Shown: positions 16,333 through 26,326 of the stretch, piece after piece | Layout: each line of letters starts with the position of its first letter | Position numbering within the stretch: position 1 is the stretch's first letter | Origin: an uncultured Flavobacteriaceae bacterium | GTDB taxonomy: Bacteria; Bacteroidota; Bacteroidia; Flavobacteriales; Flavobacteriaceae | DNA length: 64,000 nucleotides | Direction of reading: 5' to 3' | Assembly: GCA_947500575.1 (NCBI GenBank) | Contig: CANMSI010000005.1 | Coordinates: 124,001 to 188,000 of the forward strand | Translations under genes and position numbers: made by a program | Notes under the pieces: model-generated | Seen by the model: the letters and a program-made list of their open reading frames with translations, nothing else | The model's database searches: none | What the model was told of the DNA's origin: nothing

Positions 16333-17649
16333 CTACAAATTAAACCCTAAATTAACGCCCAACTTCTTGGCAATTAGCTTATTAATTCGCGCTTTTAATT
16401 CAGGAATACGCACACTCTCTAGAACATTGTTAGTGAAAGCATACATTAGCAAAGCTTGGGCTTCCTTCTTTGGAATTCCTCTGGATTGTAAATAAAACAA
16501 CGCTTCTTCATCTAACTGACCAATAGTACATCCATGCGAACATTTAACATCGTCTGCAAAAATCTCTAATTGAGGTTTTGTATTGATGGTTGCCTTATCA
16601 CTTATGAGAATGTTATTATTTTGCTGAAAAGCATTGGTCTTTTGGGCAATCTTGTCTACAATAATCTTACCATTGAAAACTCCAGTAGATTTTTCCCCAT
16701 AAATCCCTTTGTAGTCCTGATGACTTTCACAATTAGGTTCTATATGGTGTACCAATGTATGATGATCCACATGTTGTTTTTCTCCAAGAATAGTAACGCC
16801 TTTCATGGTAGAATCCATATACTCCCCATTCTGGTAAAAGTTAAGGTTGTTACGCGTGAGTTTTCCTCCGAAAGAGAATGTATGTACGTTGACAAAACTT
16901 TTACTTTTTTGATTTATATAGGTATTATCTACAAGTGAAGCGGTAGCCGCATCGTTTTGAACTTTATAATAGTCTACTATGGCGCTTTTGGCTGCGAATA
17001 TTTCAGTAACTGAATTGGTCAACACCTCATTTGAGGTTAAACTTTGATGCCGTTCAATAACTTGTAATTCAGCATTTTCCTCTACAACAATCAAATTGCG
17101 CGGTTGTAACATCAATGAAGCTTCTTTCCCAGTTGCAAAGTGAACAATCTCTACCGGTTTCTTTGGCATTTTATTCTTGGGAATGTAAATATATGCGCCC
17201 TCTCTACTAAATGCTGTATTCAAAGTAGTTAGGGATTCATCTTTTGAAGCAACCTTATTAAAATAAACATCAATGATCTGCTTGTACATGGGCTTTGTAA
17301 GTGCCGAGCTCATTAAACAGATATCAACCCCATCATGAGTTGTTTCCGAAAGGTTAGAGCTATAAATACCGTCTATAAAAACAATTTTATAGGTGTCAAT
17401 ATCATGAATAAAATACTTCTTGACGTCCTTGTAATCTAGTGTATTATCTTGTTTTGGGAATATACTAAAGTCAACCTTCTGGAGGCTGTTCAATGAGGTA
17501 TATTTCCACGCTTCTTCTTTTTTTGATGGAAATCCTTTCTTCTCAAAATTTTTCATGGCTTCCGCACGTACATCATGCACCGGATGATCTATATCGACGT
17601 TATTTTCGAACGCCATAAAGGAGGAAACTAATTTTTCTTTTAAATCCAT
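16333..17649 (-). CDS. sufD: Fe-S cluster assembly protein SufD
   Basis: 438 residues. Conserved SufBD-family blocks are KKEEAWKYTSL near the N-terminus, the beta-helix core, and KCSHGCTIGQLDEEALFYLQSRG near the C-terminus with the conserved Cys/His pair. SufD pairs with SufB and the ATPase SufC to form the SufBC2D scaffold. It starts 72 bp after sufC on the same strand. Confidence 0.96.
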   Translation of the reverse strand: MDLKEKLVSSFMAFENNVDIDHPVHDVRAEAMKNFEKKGFPSKKEEAWKYTSLNSLQKVDFSIFPKQDNTLDYKDVKKYFIHDIDTYKIVFIDGIYSSNLSETTHDGVDICLMSSALTKPMYKQIIDVYFNKVASKDESLTTLNTAFSREGAYIYIPKNKMPKKPVEIVHFATGKEASLMLQPRNLIVVEENAELQVIERHQSLTSNEVLTNSVTEIFAAKSAIVDYYKVQNDAATASLVDNTYINQKSKSFVNVHTFSFGGKLTRNNLNFYQNGEYMDSTMKGVTILGEKQHVDHHTLVHHIEPNCESHQDYKGIYGEKSTGVFNGKIIVDKIAQKTNAFQQNNNILISDKATINTKPQLEIFADDVKCSHGCTIGQLDEEALFYLQSRGIPKKEAQALLMYAFTNNVLESVRIPELKARINKLIAKKLGVNLGFNL

Positions 17650-17721
17650 AAATAACTCAATTCACAGTGGCAGTCTTCCAGTTAGCAGCATAAATGCCTA
17701 CTTATACTTTCTTCTGCAAAA

Positions 17722-18474
17722 TTATACTACAGCCTCATTTTTTATCCAATCGTATCCTTTTTCTTCCAACTCAAAGGCAAGTTCCTTGGTGCCCGATTTC
17801 ACAATTTTACCGTTATGTAATACATGCACATAGTCTGGAACAATATGTTCTAGCAAACGCTGGTAGTGCGTAATAACAATCACCGCATTGTCTTTACTTT
17901 TTAATTTATTCACCCCATTTGCCACAATTCGAAGGGCATCAATATCCAAACCAGAATCTGTTTCATCTAAAATAGCCAACTTAGGTTCTAGCATGGCCAT
18001 CTGAAAAATCTCGTTTCTTTTCTTCTCTCCTCCAGAAAACCCTTGGTTTAGAGAGCGAGATAAAAATTTACGATCTATTTCTAGGAGTTCCGCTTTTTCA
18101 CGAATCAGTTTCAACATATCTTTCGCAGGCATATCTTCCATACCTCTTGCTTTTCTTGATTCGTTAATGGCAGTCTTCATGAAGTTTGTGACAGATACAC
18201 CCGGAATCTCTACCGGATATTGGAACGATAAGAAAACCCCGTTGTGAGCGCGCTCTTCAGGTGACGTATCTTCTAAGTCTTCCCCATCTAAAAAAACCGC
18301 TCCTTTGGTAATTTCAAATTCTTCTTTTCCTGCTATTACAGAAGCCAAGGTGCTTTTACCAGAACCATTAGGGCCCATTATAGCATGTACTTCTCCTGCA
18401 TTTACCTCCAGGTTAATTCCTTTTAAGATCTCTTTGTCTTCTACACTTGCGTGTAAGTCTTTAATTTTCAGCAT
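17722..18474 (-). CDS. sufC: Fe-S cluster assembly ATPase SufC
   Basis: 250 residues, the normal SufC length. Walker A GPNGSGKST (34-42), ABC signature-like SGGEKKRNEIFQ, Walker B KLAILDETDSGLD and the H-loop VITHY are all present. It is a soluble ABC-type ATPase that drives conformational changes in the SufBD scaffold. It follows the metallo-beta-lactamase-fold lipoprotein gene by 16 bp and precedes sufD. Confidence 0.97.
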   Translation of the reverse strand: MLKIKDLHASVEDKEILKGINLEVNAGEVHAIMGPNGSGKSTLASVIAGKEEFEITKGAVFLDGEDLEDTSPEERAHNGVFLSFQYPVEIPGVSVTNFMKTAINESRKARGMEDMPAKDMLKLIREKAELLEIDRKFLSRSLNQGFSGGEKKRNEIFQMAMLEPKLAILDETDSGLDIDALRIVANGVNKLKSKDNAVIVITHYQRLLEHIVPDYVHVLHNGKIVKSGTKELAFELEEKGYDWIKNEAVV

Positions 18475-18490
18475 CTGCTTAGTTCTTATT

Positions 18491-19366
18491 TTATTTTAAA
18501 TAATTGGGTGCCTTTGGCATTTTATTAAAATCTTCTTTCTGGTGCTGTAAATACACCTTTGCATTTTTTTCTTTGGCAAAAGCTTCAAAAGCTTTCATGC
18601 TTGCCAAGGTTTGATCTAGGTCGAAATTAAAACTAGGGACTCTCATATGTTCCCTATTTTCGTATAAGTGATATAAATCTCCCGACAATAATACAGGACC
18701 ATGCTCTGGCAAATCAACAAATAGAACTTGGTGTCCAGGCGTGTGACCAGGCATGGATTTGATGACTACCGAACCGTCTCCAAAGACATCAAAATCTCCT
18801 GCAAGTTTTCTCACATTCGTTAACTCTTTGATGGCATTATAGTTATCCGTATTTGTTTTTTGGGATTCTTCACTGGTAATAAAATCGTATTCCGTTTCCT
18901 GCACTAGCCAGGTAGACGAACTAAATGTATTTGCTGTTCCGCTATGATCAAAATGAGTGTGGGAAAGCGCGATATAGTCAAAATCCGAAGGACTTAATCC
19001 AATCTCACTTAATTGGTTGATAACAGAATCTTTTCTTGAAACCGTAAAATTCCCATCAGGAGATGTAAACGGTTCTGGCAAACCTACCAAAGCTTCTGGC
19101 AGACCTCCATCCCAAATAAGATTCCCGTTGGGATGACTTATTACATAGAAAGCATCTGCAAACTCTTTTGTTTGTCCTTGATAGGTGGTATCCTGCGAGA
19201 ACAATTCTAGGTTATTTACCATTACCGTACCTCCGTTAAACGTGTATAGTTTTAAGGCAGGTTTAGAAATTTCTTTGGTTGTTTCATTGTCAACCGTGGC
19301 TTCTTTCTTTACTTCCTTGCAAGAAAAAATAAGAATAACAGCTAAAAGTGCAATGATTTTTTTCAT
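18491..19366 (-). CDS. Metallo-beta-lactamase-fold hydrolase, lipoprotein, between sufB and sufC
   Basis: 291 residues. A lipobox (LIFSC, Cys16) anchors it outside the cytoplasm. The MBL zinc motif SHTHFDHSG (HxHxDH), MPGHTPGHQVLF (third His) and SGDLYHLY (bridging Asp) are intact, and the overall layout is like N-acyl homoserine lactonase-type enzymes. The substrate is unknown. It lies 23 bp after sufB and 16 bp before sufC, so it is embedded in the suf operon although it must act in another compartment. This is unusual and worth noting. Confidence 0.88.
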   Translation of the reverse strand: MKKIIALLAVILIFSCKEVKKEATVDNETTKEISKPALKLYTFNGGTVMVNNLELFSQDTTYQGQTKEFADAFYVISHPNGNLIWDGGLPEALVGLPEPFTSPDGNFTVSRKDSVINQLSEIGLSPSDFDYIALSHTHFDHSGTANTFSSSTWLVQETEYDFITSEESQKTNTDNYNAIKELTNVRKLAGDFDVFGDGSVVIKSMPGHTPGHQVLFVDLPEHGPVLLSGDLYHLYENREHMRVPSFNFDLDQTLASMKAFEAFAKEKNAKVYLQHQKEDFNKMPKAPNYLK

Positions 19367-19389
19367 GAGTTATCTTTTATCGTTTACTA

Positions 19390-20835
19390 CTACCCTACCG
19401 AACCTTCTAAACTAATCTCTAATAATTTTTGAGCCTCTACTGCAAATTCCATAGGGAGCTTATTCAATACTTCTTTGCTAAAACCATTGACAATAAGTGC
19501 TATGGCTTTTTCTGTATCAATCCCTCTTTGATTGCAGTAAAATATTTGATCTTCTCCTATTTTACTAGTAGTTGCCTCATGCTCTATTTGAGCTGTTTTA
19601 TTATTTACCTCAATATATGGAAAGGTATGTGCGCCACATTCGTTCCCCATTAAAAGCGAATCGCATTGCGAAAAGTTTCTGGCATTCTTAGCTCTACTAT
19701 TTACCTGTACCAATCCACGATAACTGTTTTGTGATTTTCCTGCAGAAATCCCTTTAGAAATAATAGTGCTCTTGGTGTTTTTTCCCAAGTGTATCATCTT
19801 AGTTCCTGTATCTGCTTGTTGGTAATTATTGGTTACGGCAATGGAGTAAAACTCTCCTATAGAGTTATCTCCTTTTAGAACGCAAGAAGGATACTTCCAT
19901 GTAATTGCGGAACCTGTTTCTACCTGTGTCCATGAAATTTTTGCGTTTTTCTCACATAACCCTCTTTTGGTTACAAAATTATAAACGCCCCCTTTCCCTT
20001 CTTTATCGCCAGGGAACCAATTTTGAACAGTAGAATACTTTATTTCAGCATCGTCTAAAGCAATTAATTCTACAACAGCGGCATGTAATTGATTTTCATC
20101 TCTAGAAGGCGCTGTACATCCTTCAAGGTAACTTACATAACTCCCTTCATCTGCAATAACTAGTGTTCTTTCAAACTGCCCAGTTCCTGCTTGATTGATT
20201 CTGAAATAAGTAGATAATTCCATAGGGCAGCGAACTCCCTTTGGTATGTAGCAGAACGAACCATCAGAAAATACCGCAGAATTTAACGCAGCATAAAAAT
20301 TGTCTTTTTGAGGTACAATACTCCCTAGGTATTTTCGCACTAAATCCGAATGCTCTCTAATAGCCTCTGAAATGGAGCAAAAAATAATGCCTTTTTCGGC
20401 TAAAGTTTTCTTGAAGGTTGTGGCAACGGAAACTGAATCCATCACAATATCTACAGCAACTCCTGCTAATTTCTTTTGTTCATCTAGAGAAATTCCTAGT
20501 CTTTTAAAAGTGTCTAAAAGCTCTGGATCTACCTCATCCAAACTATCGTACTTTGGTTTGCTATTAGGAGCAGAATAGTATGAAATGTCCTGAAAATTCG
20601 GTTTTTTATAATCTACATTGGCCCATTCTGGCTCTTCCATCTCTTTCCAAATCCTAAATGCTTCTAAACGCCATTCCGTCATCCAATTCGGTTCTTCCTT
20701 CTTTTTGGAAATTGCAACTACAATTTCTTCACTAAGCCCCTTAGGAAAAGTATCGGCATCTATGTCTGTATAGAAACCATATTCGTATTCTTTGGTTTCT
20801 AGTTCTTTCTTTAATTCCTCTTCTGTATATGCCAT
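19390..20835 (-). CDS. sufB: Fe-S cluster assembly protein SufB
   Basis: 481 residues. SufB hallmarks are [40 protein letters not shown], the C-terminal [15 protein letters not shown] and [17 protein letters not shown]. SufB is the scaffold subunit on which clusters form from SufE-delivered sulfur. It follows sufA by 64 bp and is the first large gene of the cluster. Confidence 0.97.
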   Translation of the reverse strand: MAYTEEELKKELETKEYEYGFYTDIDADTFPKGLSEEIVVAISKKKEEPNWMTEWRLEAFRIWKEMEEPEWANVDYKKPNFQDISYYSAPNSKPKYDSLDEVDPELLDTFKRLGISLDEQKKLAGVAVDIVMDSVSVATTFKKTLAEKGIIFCSISEAIREHSDLVRKYLGSIVPQKDNFYAALNSAVFSDGSFCYIPKGVRCPMELSTYFRINQAGTGQFERTLVIADEGSYVSYLEGCTAPSRDENQLHAAVVELIALDDAEIKYSTVQNWFPGDKEGKGGVYNFVTKRGLCEKNAKISWTQVETGSAITWKYPSCVLKGDNSIGEFYSIAVTNNYQQADTGTKMIHLGKNTKSTIISKGISAGKSQNSYRGLVQVNSRAKNARNFSQCDSLLMGNECGAHTFPYIEVNNKTAQIEHEATTSKIGEDQIFYCNQRGIDTEKAIALIVNGFSKEVLNKLPMEFAVEAQKLLEISLEGSVG

Positions 20836-20899
20836 ATATTTTTTATTTGTCTCATTATTACAGAATAAAAAGACGCATTATCTATTTTTTAAACACTGA

Positions 20900-21229
20900 T
20901 TATAAAGAAAAGCTTTCACCACATCCGCACGTTCTCTGAGCATTTGGGTTGTTAAAAACAAAACCTTTTCCATTTAAACCTCCAGAATATTCTAGTACAG
21001 TTCCTACGAGGTATAAAAAACTCTTTTTGTCTACTACAATACGTACCGCATTGTCTTCAAATAATTTATCTGATTCTGCGATCGCATCATCAAATTTGAG
21101 TTCGTACGAGAGCCCACTACATCCACCGCTCTTTACACCTACCCGAACATAATCGGTATCGGCGTTATAGCCTTCTTCGGTCATTAATGTAATTACCCTT
21201 TGTTTTGCTGTTTCAGAAACCTGAATCAT
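20900..21229 (-). CDS. sufA: A-type Fe-S carrier SufA/IscA family
   Basis: 109 residues. The three ligand cysteines of A-type carriers are present: one in KSGGCSGLSYEL and two in the C-terminal CGCGESFSL. A-type proteins accept clusters from SufBCD and pass them to client enzymes. It is the first gene of the suf cluster on the minus strand; the name sufA is given by context (it could equally be called IscA/ErpA-like). Confidence 0.9.
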   Translation of the reverse strand: MIQVSETAKQRVITLMTEEGYNADTDYVRVGVKSGGCSGLSYELKFDDAIAESDKLFEDNAVRIVVDKKSFLYLVGTVLEYSGGLNGKGFVFNNPNAQRTCGCGESFSL

Positions 21230-21366
21230 ACTTAATTGGATTTATTCTAAATAGTTTACAAATATACTATATAAGTAGTGTTTTCCCTCATTTCCTAACA
21301 TTATTATAACGTATAGGGAGATAAAGAATCTCTATGAGGGTTTTTAAATAAAAAGAAAGGGGTGAA

Positions 21367-22716
21367 TCACTTAATTTTCAAGGCAACCATATCCGATGCT
21401 CCCTTGTGCTGTAGTTCTGGAAAATCATTACTTCGAGTCTCGCCAACAAGCAGAATACTATGATCGTCCAAGCTTACGGCATCTATCCCATAGTCTAAAT
21501 CTCCACCACCAAAAGATTTTTGCCAAAGCAGCTTTCCATTGGTGTCGATTTTTACAATCCAGACATCATTTTCTCCCACATTTTCTGTAACATCGCTATC
21601 CAAGCTTTTGGAATTACCGCTAAGTATAAACCCTCCATCGGCAGCGGCACTTACAGACTGTGCAGAATCGAACTGACTTCCCCCATAGCTTTGTTCCCAG
21701 ACTAAATTTCCCATGTCGTCAATTTTAATAAGCCACATATCAGACTCCCCATTATTCTTGGTGACATCAATATCGGTACTAAAAGTATTCCCCACAATAA
21801 CATAAGCATTGTCGTCCGTATTTGCAATATCCCATGCCTTGTCTATACCCGTACCTCCAAAAGACTGTTCCCAGACAATGTCTCCTTCGCCAGTAATTTT
21901 AATTACCCAAATATCATAACTTCCTCTACTATCAGATATGTCAAAATCATTGCTTTCCGTAGAACCCGTTAATATAAAACCTTCATCTGCCGTTTTTACA
22001 ACCCCATAGGCTCTATCATTTCCTGTTCCTCCAAAAAAGCGACGCCATTCTAAATTGCCTTGTGCGTCTAATTTAATTCCCCAAAATTCTCCTACTCCAT
22101 GCCTTGTAAGAAAATTTCCTTTGCTAGTTTCACCTCCTGCACCTCCAGATGCAGTAACATCTAAAAATCCAACGAAAAAGAAACCGTCATCTGCTGTTTG
22201 TACAACATCATAGGAATGATCGTGTCCCGAAAAACCAAAACTTTTCTCCCACTCTATTTCACCACTGCTATTCAATTTTAGAATCCAATTGTCATGAAAA
22301 CCTTCATTATTACTTCCATCTCCATCACTGCTCATGGCATAACCAACCAACACATAGCCCTCATCTGAAGTTTGTATTACACTAGTGCCCCTATCATCTT
22401 TACTACCTCCATAGGTTCTGCTCCATTGTAAGTTGCCTGTCCCATCCAATTTTACCAACCAAAAGTCATTAACCTCCGTTGTTTTGCCAACAAGATCGCC
22501 ATCCGTGCTATTCGTATATCCTAATATAGCATATCCTCCATCGGAGGTTTTAATCACAGATTGTGCTGTATCTTCATTCGTACCTCCAAAGCTCTTAACC
22601 CAATCTACTTCGCCAAGAAAAGCTGCAGGTAGAGGGATATCCGTATTTCCAGTTTCATTATCACTAGAACATCCTAGCAAACCTGCTATTAAAAAAACTA
22701 TTATATATTTTTTCAT
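21367..22716 (-). CDS. Surface lipoprotein of ~60-residue repeats
   Basis: 449 residues. A lipobox (LLGCSSD) is followed by about seven copies of a roughly 55-residue unit with the pattern W-x2-SFGG-x3-D-x-A-x-SV-x2-T-x-DGG-(Y/F)-x2-G-x-(T/S)-x-S-x-(D/N), then D-x-W-(L/V)-x-K-(L/I). Repeats like these are annotated in Bacteroidota as beta-propeller-type or lipoprotein repeats with no proven function. Its ATG shares a base with the stop codon of the upstream gene (TGATG), so translation is coupled. Confidence 0.8.
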   Translation of the reverse strand: MKKYIIVFLIAGLLGCSSDNETGNTDIPLPAAFLGEVDWVKSFGGTNEDTAQSVIKTSDGGYAILGYTNSTDGDLVGKTTEVNDFWLVKLDGTGNLQWSRTYGGSKDDRGTSVIQTSDEGYVLVGYAMSSDGDGSNNEGFHDNWILKLNSSGEIEWEKSFGFSGHDHSYDVVQTADDGFFFVGFLDVTASGGAGGETSKGNFLTRHGVGEFWGIKLDAQGNLEWRRFFGGTGNDRAYGVVKTADEGFILTGSTESNDFDISDSRGSYDIWVIKITGEGDIVWEQSFGGTGIDKAWDIANTDDNAYVIVGNTFSTDIDVTKNNGESDMWLIKIDDMGNLVWEQSYGGSQFDSAQSVSAAADGGFILSGNSKSLDSDVTENVGENDVWIVKIDTNGKLLWQKSFGGGDLDYGIDAVSLDDHSILLVGETRSNDFPELQHKGASDMVALKIK

Positions 22717-23951
22717 CAGTTCGATTTTTGAATAACAAACAAACCAGAATTAATATCACTTATTACAATCTTCCCACTAGTAAAATAAGGGTATACGCTC
22801 CAGACACCATCAAACCCAGCCGTGTTATTTGAGGGGAAAGTGTCAAAAAACCCTACTTCATTAATAGCCCTTCCATCAATACCAGCAATATCTAGTACTC
22901 TGGCACCTGCTGTATAATTGGCTAACCAAAACTCATTGCCTTTTACATATCCATTGTGATCAATAGCGGCGGTTGTGCCTAAGTACGTTGTATGTAGTAT
23001 TGGGTTGTCTAAATCTGAAAAATCAAAAACTAGGGTGCGAGAATCAAAGCCAAAATTAATTTCATCCGTCTCATCTCCTAAAATAAAATACCGTTGGTCA
23101 TCTGTGAACCAACCTTGATGTGTGTATCCAATATTCCCATATTGAATGGTAGCAATTTCGAACGGATTGTTCTTATCTGTGATATCTACCAACACCACTT
23201 GGTCTTCATTGGCGCCAATAAATATTTCGCTACCACTGTAATCCATATCTGGACCATTATAGGTAATTACTTGCGCATCATGGGTATACCCATTATCGCC
23301 CCAACCTCCATCTTCTGAAGGGTTTTCAGGATCCTGAAGATTTAAAAAATGAACTCCCCCATTAAATGCATCATCTCTAGCCGTACCTACAGGATATGCA
23401 TATCCCGTATTTTCATTGATAACAATATTATGCGCATTTCCAATGCCCGTATACCGTCCATCAGCTGAAAAAATTTCAGGGGCATTTGTTACATTTCGAA
23501 GGCGCGTTAAATCAAATATTTGCATTCCATGATTGGCTGCTTCTGATACAATATAGGCATGATTTTGATATACTTTTACATCTCTCCAGGAACTAGAACT
23601 GGTTGCTGTGGGTAACTTTCCAAGGTAAACAAGGTTTTCTTCATCCGTTATATCTACAAAAGCAGTTCCGTTGTTGAGTCCAACAAGGGCGTATTCTCTA
23701 TTGGTCATTGGATCTGTCCACCCCCAAATATCATTTCCAGAATTGGCTTGGAATGTGTTCAAAGAGATGCGTCCCACTAAATCATATCCATTGCAAGGAT
23801 AAATGCCGGCCATTCCGTTTTCACAAGGCGTAATACCAGTTGAAGGGATAAAACCCCCATCGTCGTCATTGGGCATATTTGTACCACCATTATCATCATT
23901 GGAACAGCTCATCACCAGAAAAGTGATGGCTATGAAACTTAACTTCCTCAT
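22716..23951 (-). CDS. Choice-of-anchor B / LVIVD-repeat lipoprotein
   Basis: 411 residues with a lipobox (FLVMSCSND) and an acidic Asp/Asn linker. The body shows LVIVD-like repeats (ALVGLNNGTAFVDITDEENLV, YIVSEAANHGMQIFDLTRL, IFIGANEDQVVLVDITDKNN and LVFDFSDLDNPI), matching the choice-of-anchor B family, a predicted beta-propeller. It is exported and lipid-anchored; the ligand is unknown. It forms a two-gene unit with the following repeat lipoprotein (stop and start share one base). Confidence 0.85.
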   Translation of the reverse strand: MRKLSFIAITFLVMSCSNDDNGGTNMPNDDDGGFIPSTGITPCENGMAGIYPCNGYDLVGRISLNTFQANSGNDIWGWTDPMTNREYALVGLNNGTAFVDITDEENLVYLGKLPTATSSSSWRDVKVYQNHAYIVSEAANHGMQIFDLTRLRNVTNAPEIFSADGRYTGIGNAHNIVINENTGYAYPVGTARDDAFNGGVHFLNLQDPENPSEDGGWGDNGYTHDAQVITYNGPDMDYSGSEIFIGANEDQVVLVDITDKNNPFEIATIQYGNIGYTHQGWFTDDQRYFILGDETDEINFGFDSRTLVFDFSDLDNPILHTTYLGTTAAIDHNGYVKGNEFWLANYTAGARVLDIAGIDGRAINEVGFFDTFPSNNTAGFDGVWSVYPYFTSGKIVISDINSGLFVIQKSN

Positions 23952-24028
23952 AGCATAAAGATTAAAGGATTAGCGTATTCTTTTAAGTAAAGATACAATT
24001 TAATAGATATCCTACTTATTTTTGCCGC

Positions 24029-25078
24029 ATGTTAGAAGATAAAACTCCAAAACGAACAACTTTAGAAGAATTAGGTGAATTTGGTCTTATTGAGCACCTC
24101 ACTAAAAACTTTACCAATAAACAGATTTCCACCATAAAAGGAATCGGTGATGATGCCGCTATTCTCGATTTTCAAGAAACAAAAACGGTGGTCTCTACAG
24201 ATTTGTTAATAGAAGGAGTCCATTTTGATTTAAGCTATATGCCTTTAAAACATTTGGGGTATAAGGCGGTTATGGTAAACCTCTCCGACATTTATGCAAT
24301 GAATGCAAAGGCAACACAGATAACGGTTTCCTTAGCCGTATCAAACCGGTTTCCTTTAGAAGCCTTAGAAGAATTTTACCAAGGAATTGCTTTAGCTGCA
24401 GAAACCTATAAGGTAGATTTAATTGGAGGTGATACTACCTCTTCCACAAAAGGAATGCTGATAAGTATTACGGCCTTAGGGACCGTTTTGGAAGAAAACA
24501 TTACTTATAGAAATGGCGCTAAACCTAACGATTTACTAGTGATAAGTGGAGATCTTGGGGGTGCGTATATGGGATTACAAGTACTGGAAAGAGAAAAAGA
24601 AGTATTTAAAGTAGATCCTAATAACCAACCTGATCTTTCGCCTTATTCTTATATTATTGAACGACAATTAAAACCAGAAGCAAGAAAAGATATCCCAACC
24701 TTATTAGAAAGCTTGGATGTGAAACCTAGTGCGATGATTGATATTAGCGATGGACTTTCTTCTGAAATTTTACATCTCTGCAAAGAAAGTAAGGTGGGTT
24801 GCAATCTGTTTGAAGATAAGATTCCGTTGGATCCAACGGTCATTTCTTCCTGTGAAGAATTTAATTTGGATAGTACTTTGGTAGCACTTAGTGGTGGAGA
24901 AGATTATGAGCTTTTATTTACAATAGATCAATCTGCATTCCCAAAAATAAAAGGAAACCCTAATCTAACAGTCATAGGTCATATGGCTTCTGAAAATGAG
25001 GGAGCACACTTAATCACTAGGGGTAACACTAAAATTCCTTTGGTAGCACAAGGGTGGAATGCCTTAGGTAAAACATAA
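24029..25078 (+). CDS. thiL: Thiamine-monophosphate kinase ThiL
   Basis: 349 residues. AIR-synthase-like kinase motifs are GIGDDAAIL, VVSTDLLIEGVHFD, GYKAVMVNLSDIYAMNA, LIGGDTTSS and ALSGGEDYELLFT. It phosphorylates thiamine monophosphate to thiamine diphosphate, the active cofactor. TATTTTTG (24017-24024) sits only four bases before the ATG, so the transcript may be leaderless. The AraC-type gene starts directly at the base after the stop codon. Confidence 0.95.
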   Translation: MLEDKTPKRTTLEELGEFGLIEHLTKNFTNKQISTIKGIGDDAAILDFQETKTVVSTDLLIEGVHFDLSYMPLKHLGYKAVMVNLSDIYAMNAKATQITVSLAVSNRFPLEALEEFYQGIALAAETYKVDLIGGDTTSSTKGMLISITALGTVLEENITYRNGAKPNDLLVISGDLGGAYMGLQVLEREKEVFKVDPNNQPDLSPYSYIIERQLKPEARKDIPTLLESLDVKPSAMIDISDGLSSEILHLCKESKVGCNLFEDKIPLDPTVISSCEEFNLDSTLVALSGGEDYELLFTIDQSAFPKIKGNPNLTVIGHMASENEGAHLITRGNTKIPLVAQGWNALGKT

Positions 25079-26215
25079 ATGGAAATTGTATTAAGTATTG
25101 GTCTTGGAGCAGGAATTCTAATGCTTTTTGTCTTAATTTTTAAGCAACAAAAGAAGCATGAGGATTATTATTTTCTCTTCTGGATACTGGCTGTTCTCTT
25201 ACAAATTTGTTTTTACCAAATAACACTTTTCCAATATCCCTTAGAAGGATTTTTCGCAATTGCTGGTTTTGCACTCCCATTACTAAGTGCACCTCTTTTA
25301 TTCCTTTATATTACCCATTTAGTAGGAAAGCCAATAAAGGTTACTCAAATACTTCTTCATCTTAGTACCTATGTTTTATATGTTGCTTTTTTTCTAACAG
25401 TTCATTCTATTTCAAAAGGCACTATCATTGCAGAAAAGGGCTACCTCTTAATGGAAGCAACTCCTTTCTGGATGCCCTATTATGCCATTCCTTTGGCCAT
25501 TTCAGGCTTTGTATATACTCTTTGGACATGGATACTCCTAAAGGAACATCAAAAAAATATTCCACATCTTTTTTCATTTGAGGAAAAAGTGCATTTAAAG
25601 TGGGTAGAGTACATTGTTTATAGCTTTGTGGCACTCTTTATTATTGCGAGCTTTCTTATTTTTGGTGCCACCCAATTTGGCTTATTTCCAATTTATTTTG
25701 CCTTCGCCTTTGTAGGAATTGCACTTGGCCTAATTCTAGTATCTTTTGGTTTTTATGGTTTTAGACAAACAGCAGTTTTTACGAATAATCACTTAAGCTT
25801 TGCACAACAAAAGGTACTAGTAGAGGATATAAAACCCCTACATACTTCCTATTCAAAATCTGGTCTTAGCGCAGATGATATAGAAAAACATGCCTCCAAG
25901 TTAACGGCTTTTATGAAACTTAAAAAGCCCTATTTAAAGGAAGATCTTACATTGATTTCTTTGTCCGCGATGTATGACTTAAGCCATACACAACTTTCAC
26001 AAATTATTAACCAACATTTTGGAGTCAACTTTTACGATTTCATTAATCAATATCGAATAGAAGAAGCAAAGCAAATGCTTAGTTCTTCCAAATTTGATCA
26101 TCTCTCTATTCTTGGTATCGCATTTGATTGCGGCTTTAAATCAAAATCTTCTTTTAATAGGTATTTTAAAAAATACTTAGGAACCACCCCTTCCGAATTC
26201 AAAAGAAACATATAG
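25079..26215 (+). CDS. AraC-family regulator with membrane-embedded N-terminal domain
   Basis: 378 residues. The first about 230 residues hold roughly seven hydrophobic helices (starting IVLSIGLGAGILMLFVLIF). The C-terminal 100 residues carry two helix-turn-helix motifs of AraC type (LISLSAMYDLSHTQLSQIIN and ILGIAFDCGFKSKSSFNRYF, then GTTPSEFKR). Bacteroidota have many such 7TM-AraC regulators that sense an unknown signal in the membrane. Its ATG abuts the thiL stop codon, so it is co-transcribed. Confidence 0.9.
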   Translation: MEIVLSIGLGAGILMLFVLIFKQQKKHEDYYFLFWILAVLLQICFYQITLFQYPLEGFFAIAGFALPLLSAPLLFLYITHLVGKPIKVTQILLHLSTYVLYVAFFLTVHSISKGTIIAEKGYLLMEATPFWMPYYAIPLAISGFVYTLWTWILLKEHQKNIPHLFSFEEKVHLKWVEYIVYSFVALFIIASFLIFGATQFGLFPIYFAFAFVGIALGLILVSFGFYGFRQTAVFTNNHLSFAQQKVLVEDIKPLHTSYSKSGLSADDIEKHASKLTAFMKLKKPYLKEDLTLISLSAMYDLSHTQLSQIINQHFGVNFYDFINQYRIEEAKQMLSSSKFDHLSILGIAFDCGFKSKSSFNRYFKKYLGTTPSEFKRNI

Positions 26216-26326
26216 GTGTCAGCCGATAGGTTGGGTCGTGTCTTTTAGATACTCCATTTAGTTTTGTCCAAGTCTCTTTACGGGGCCTCTAAAATTCTAC
26301 TTCTTTACCCATCTTAAACGTATACC

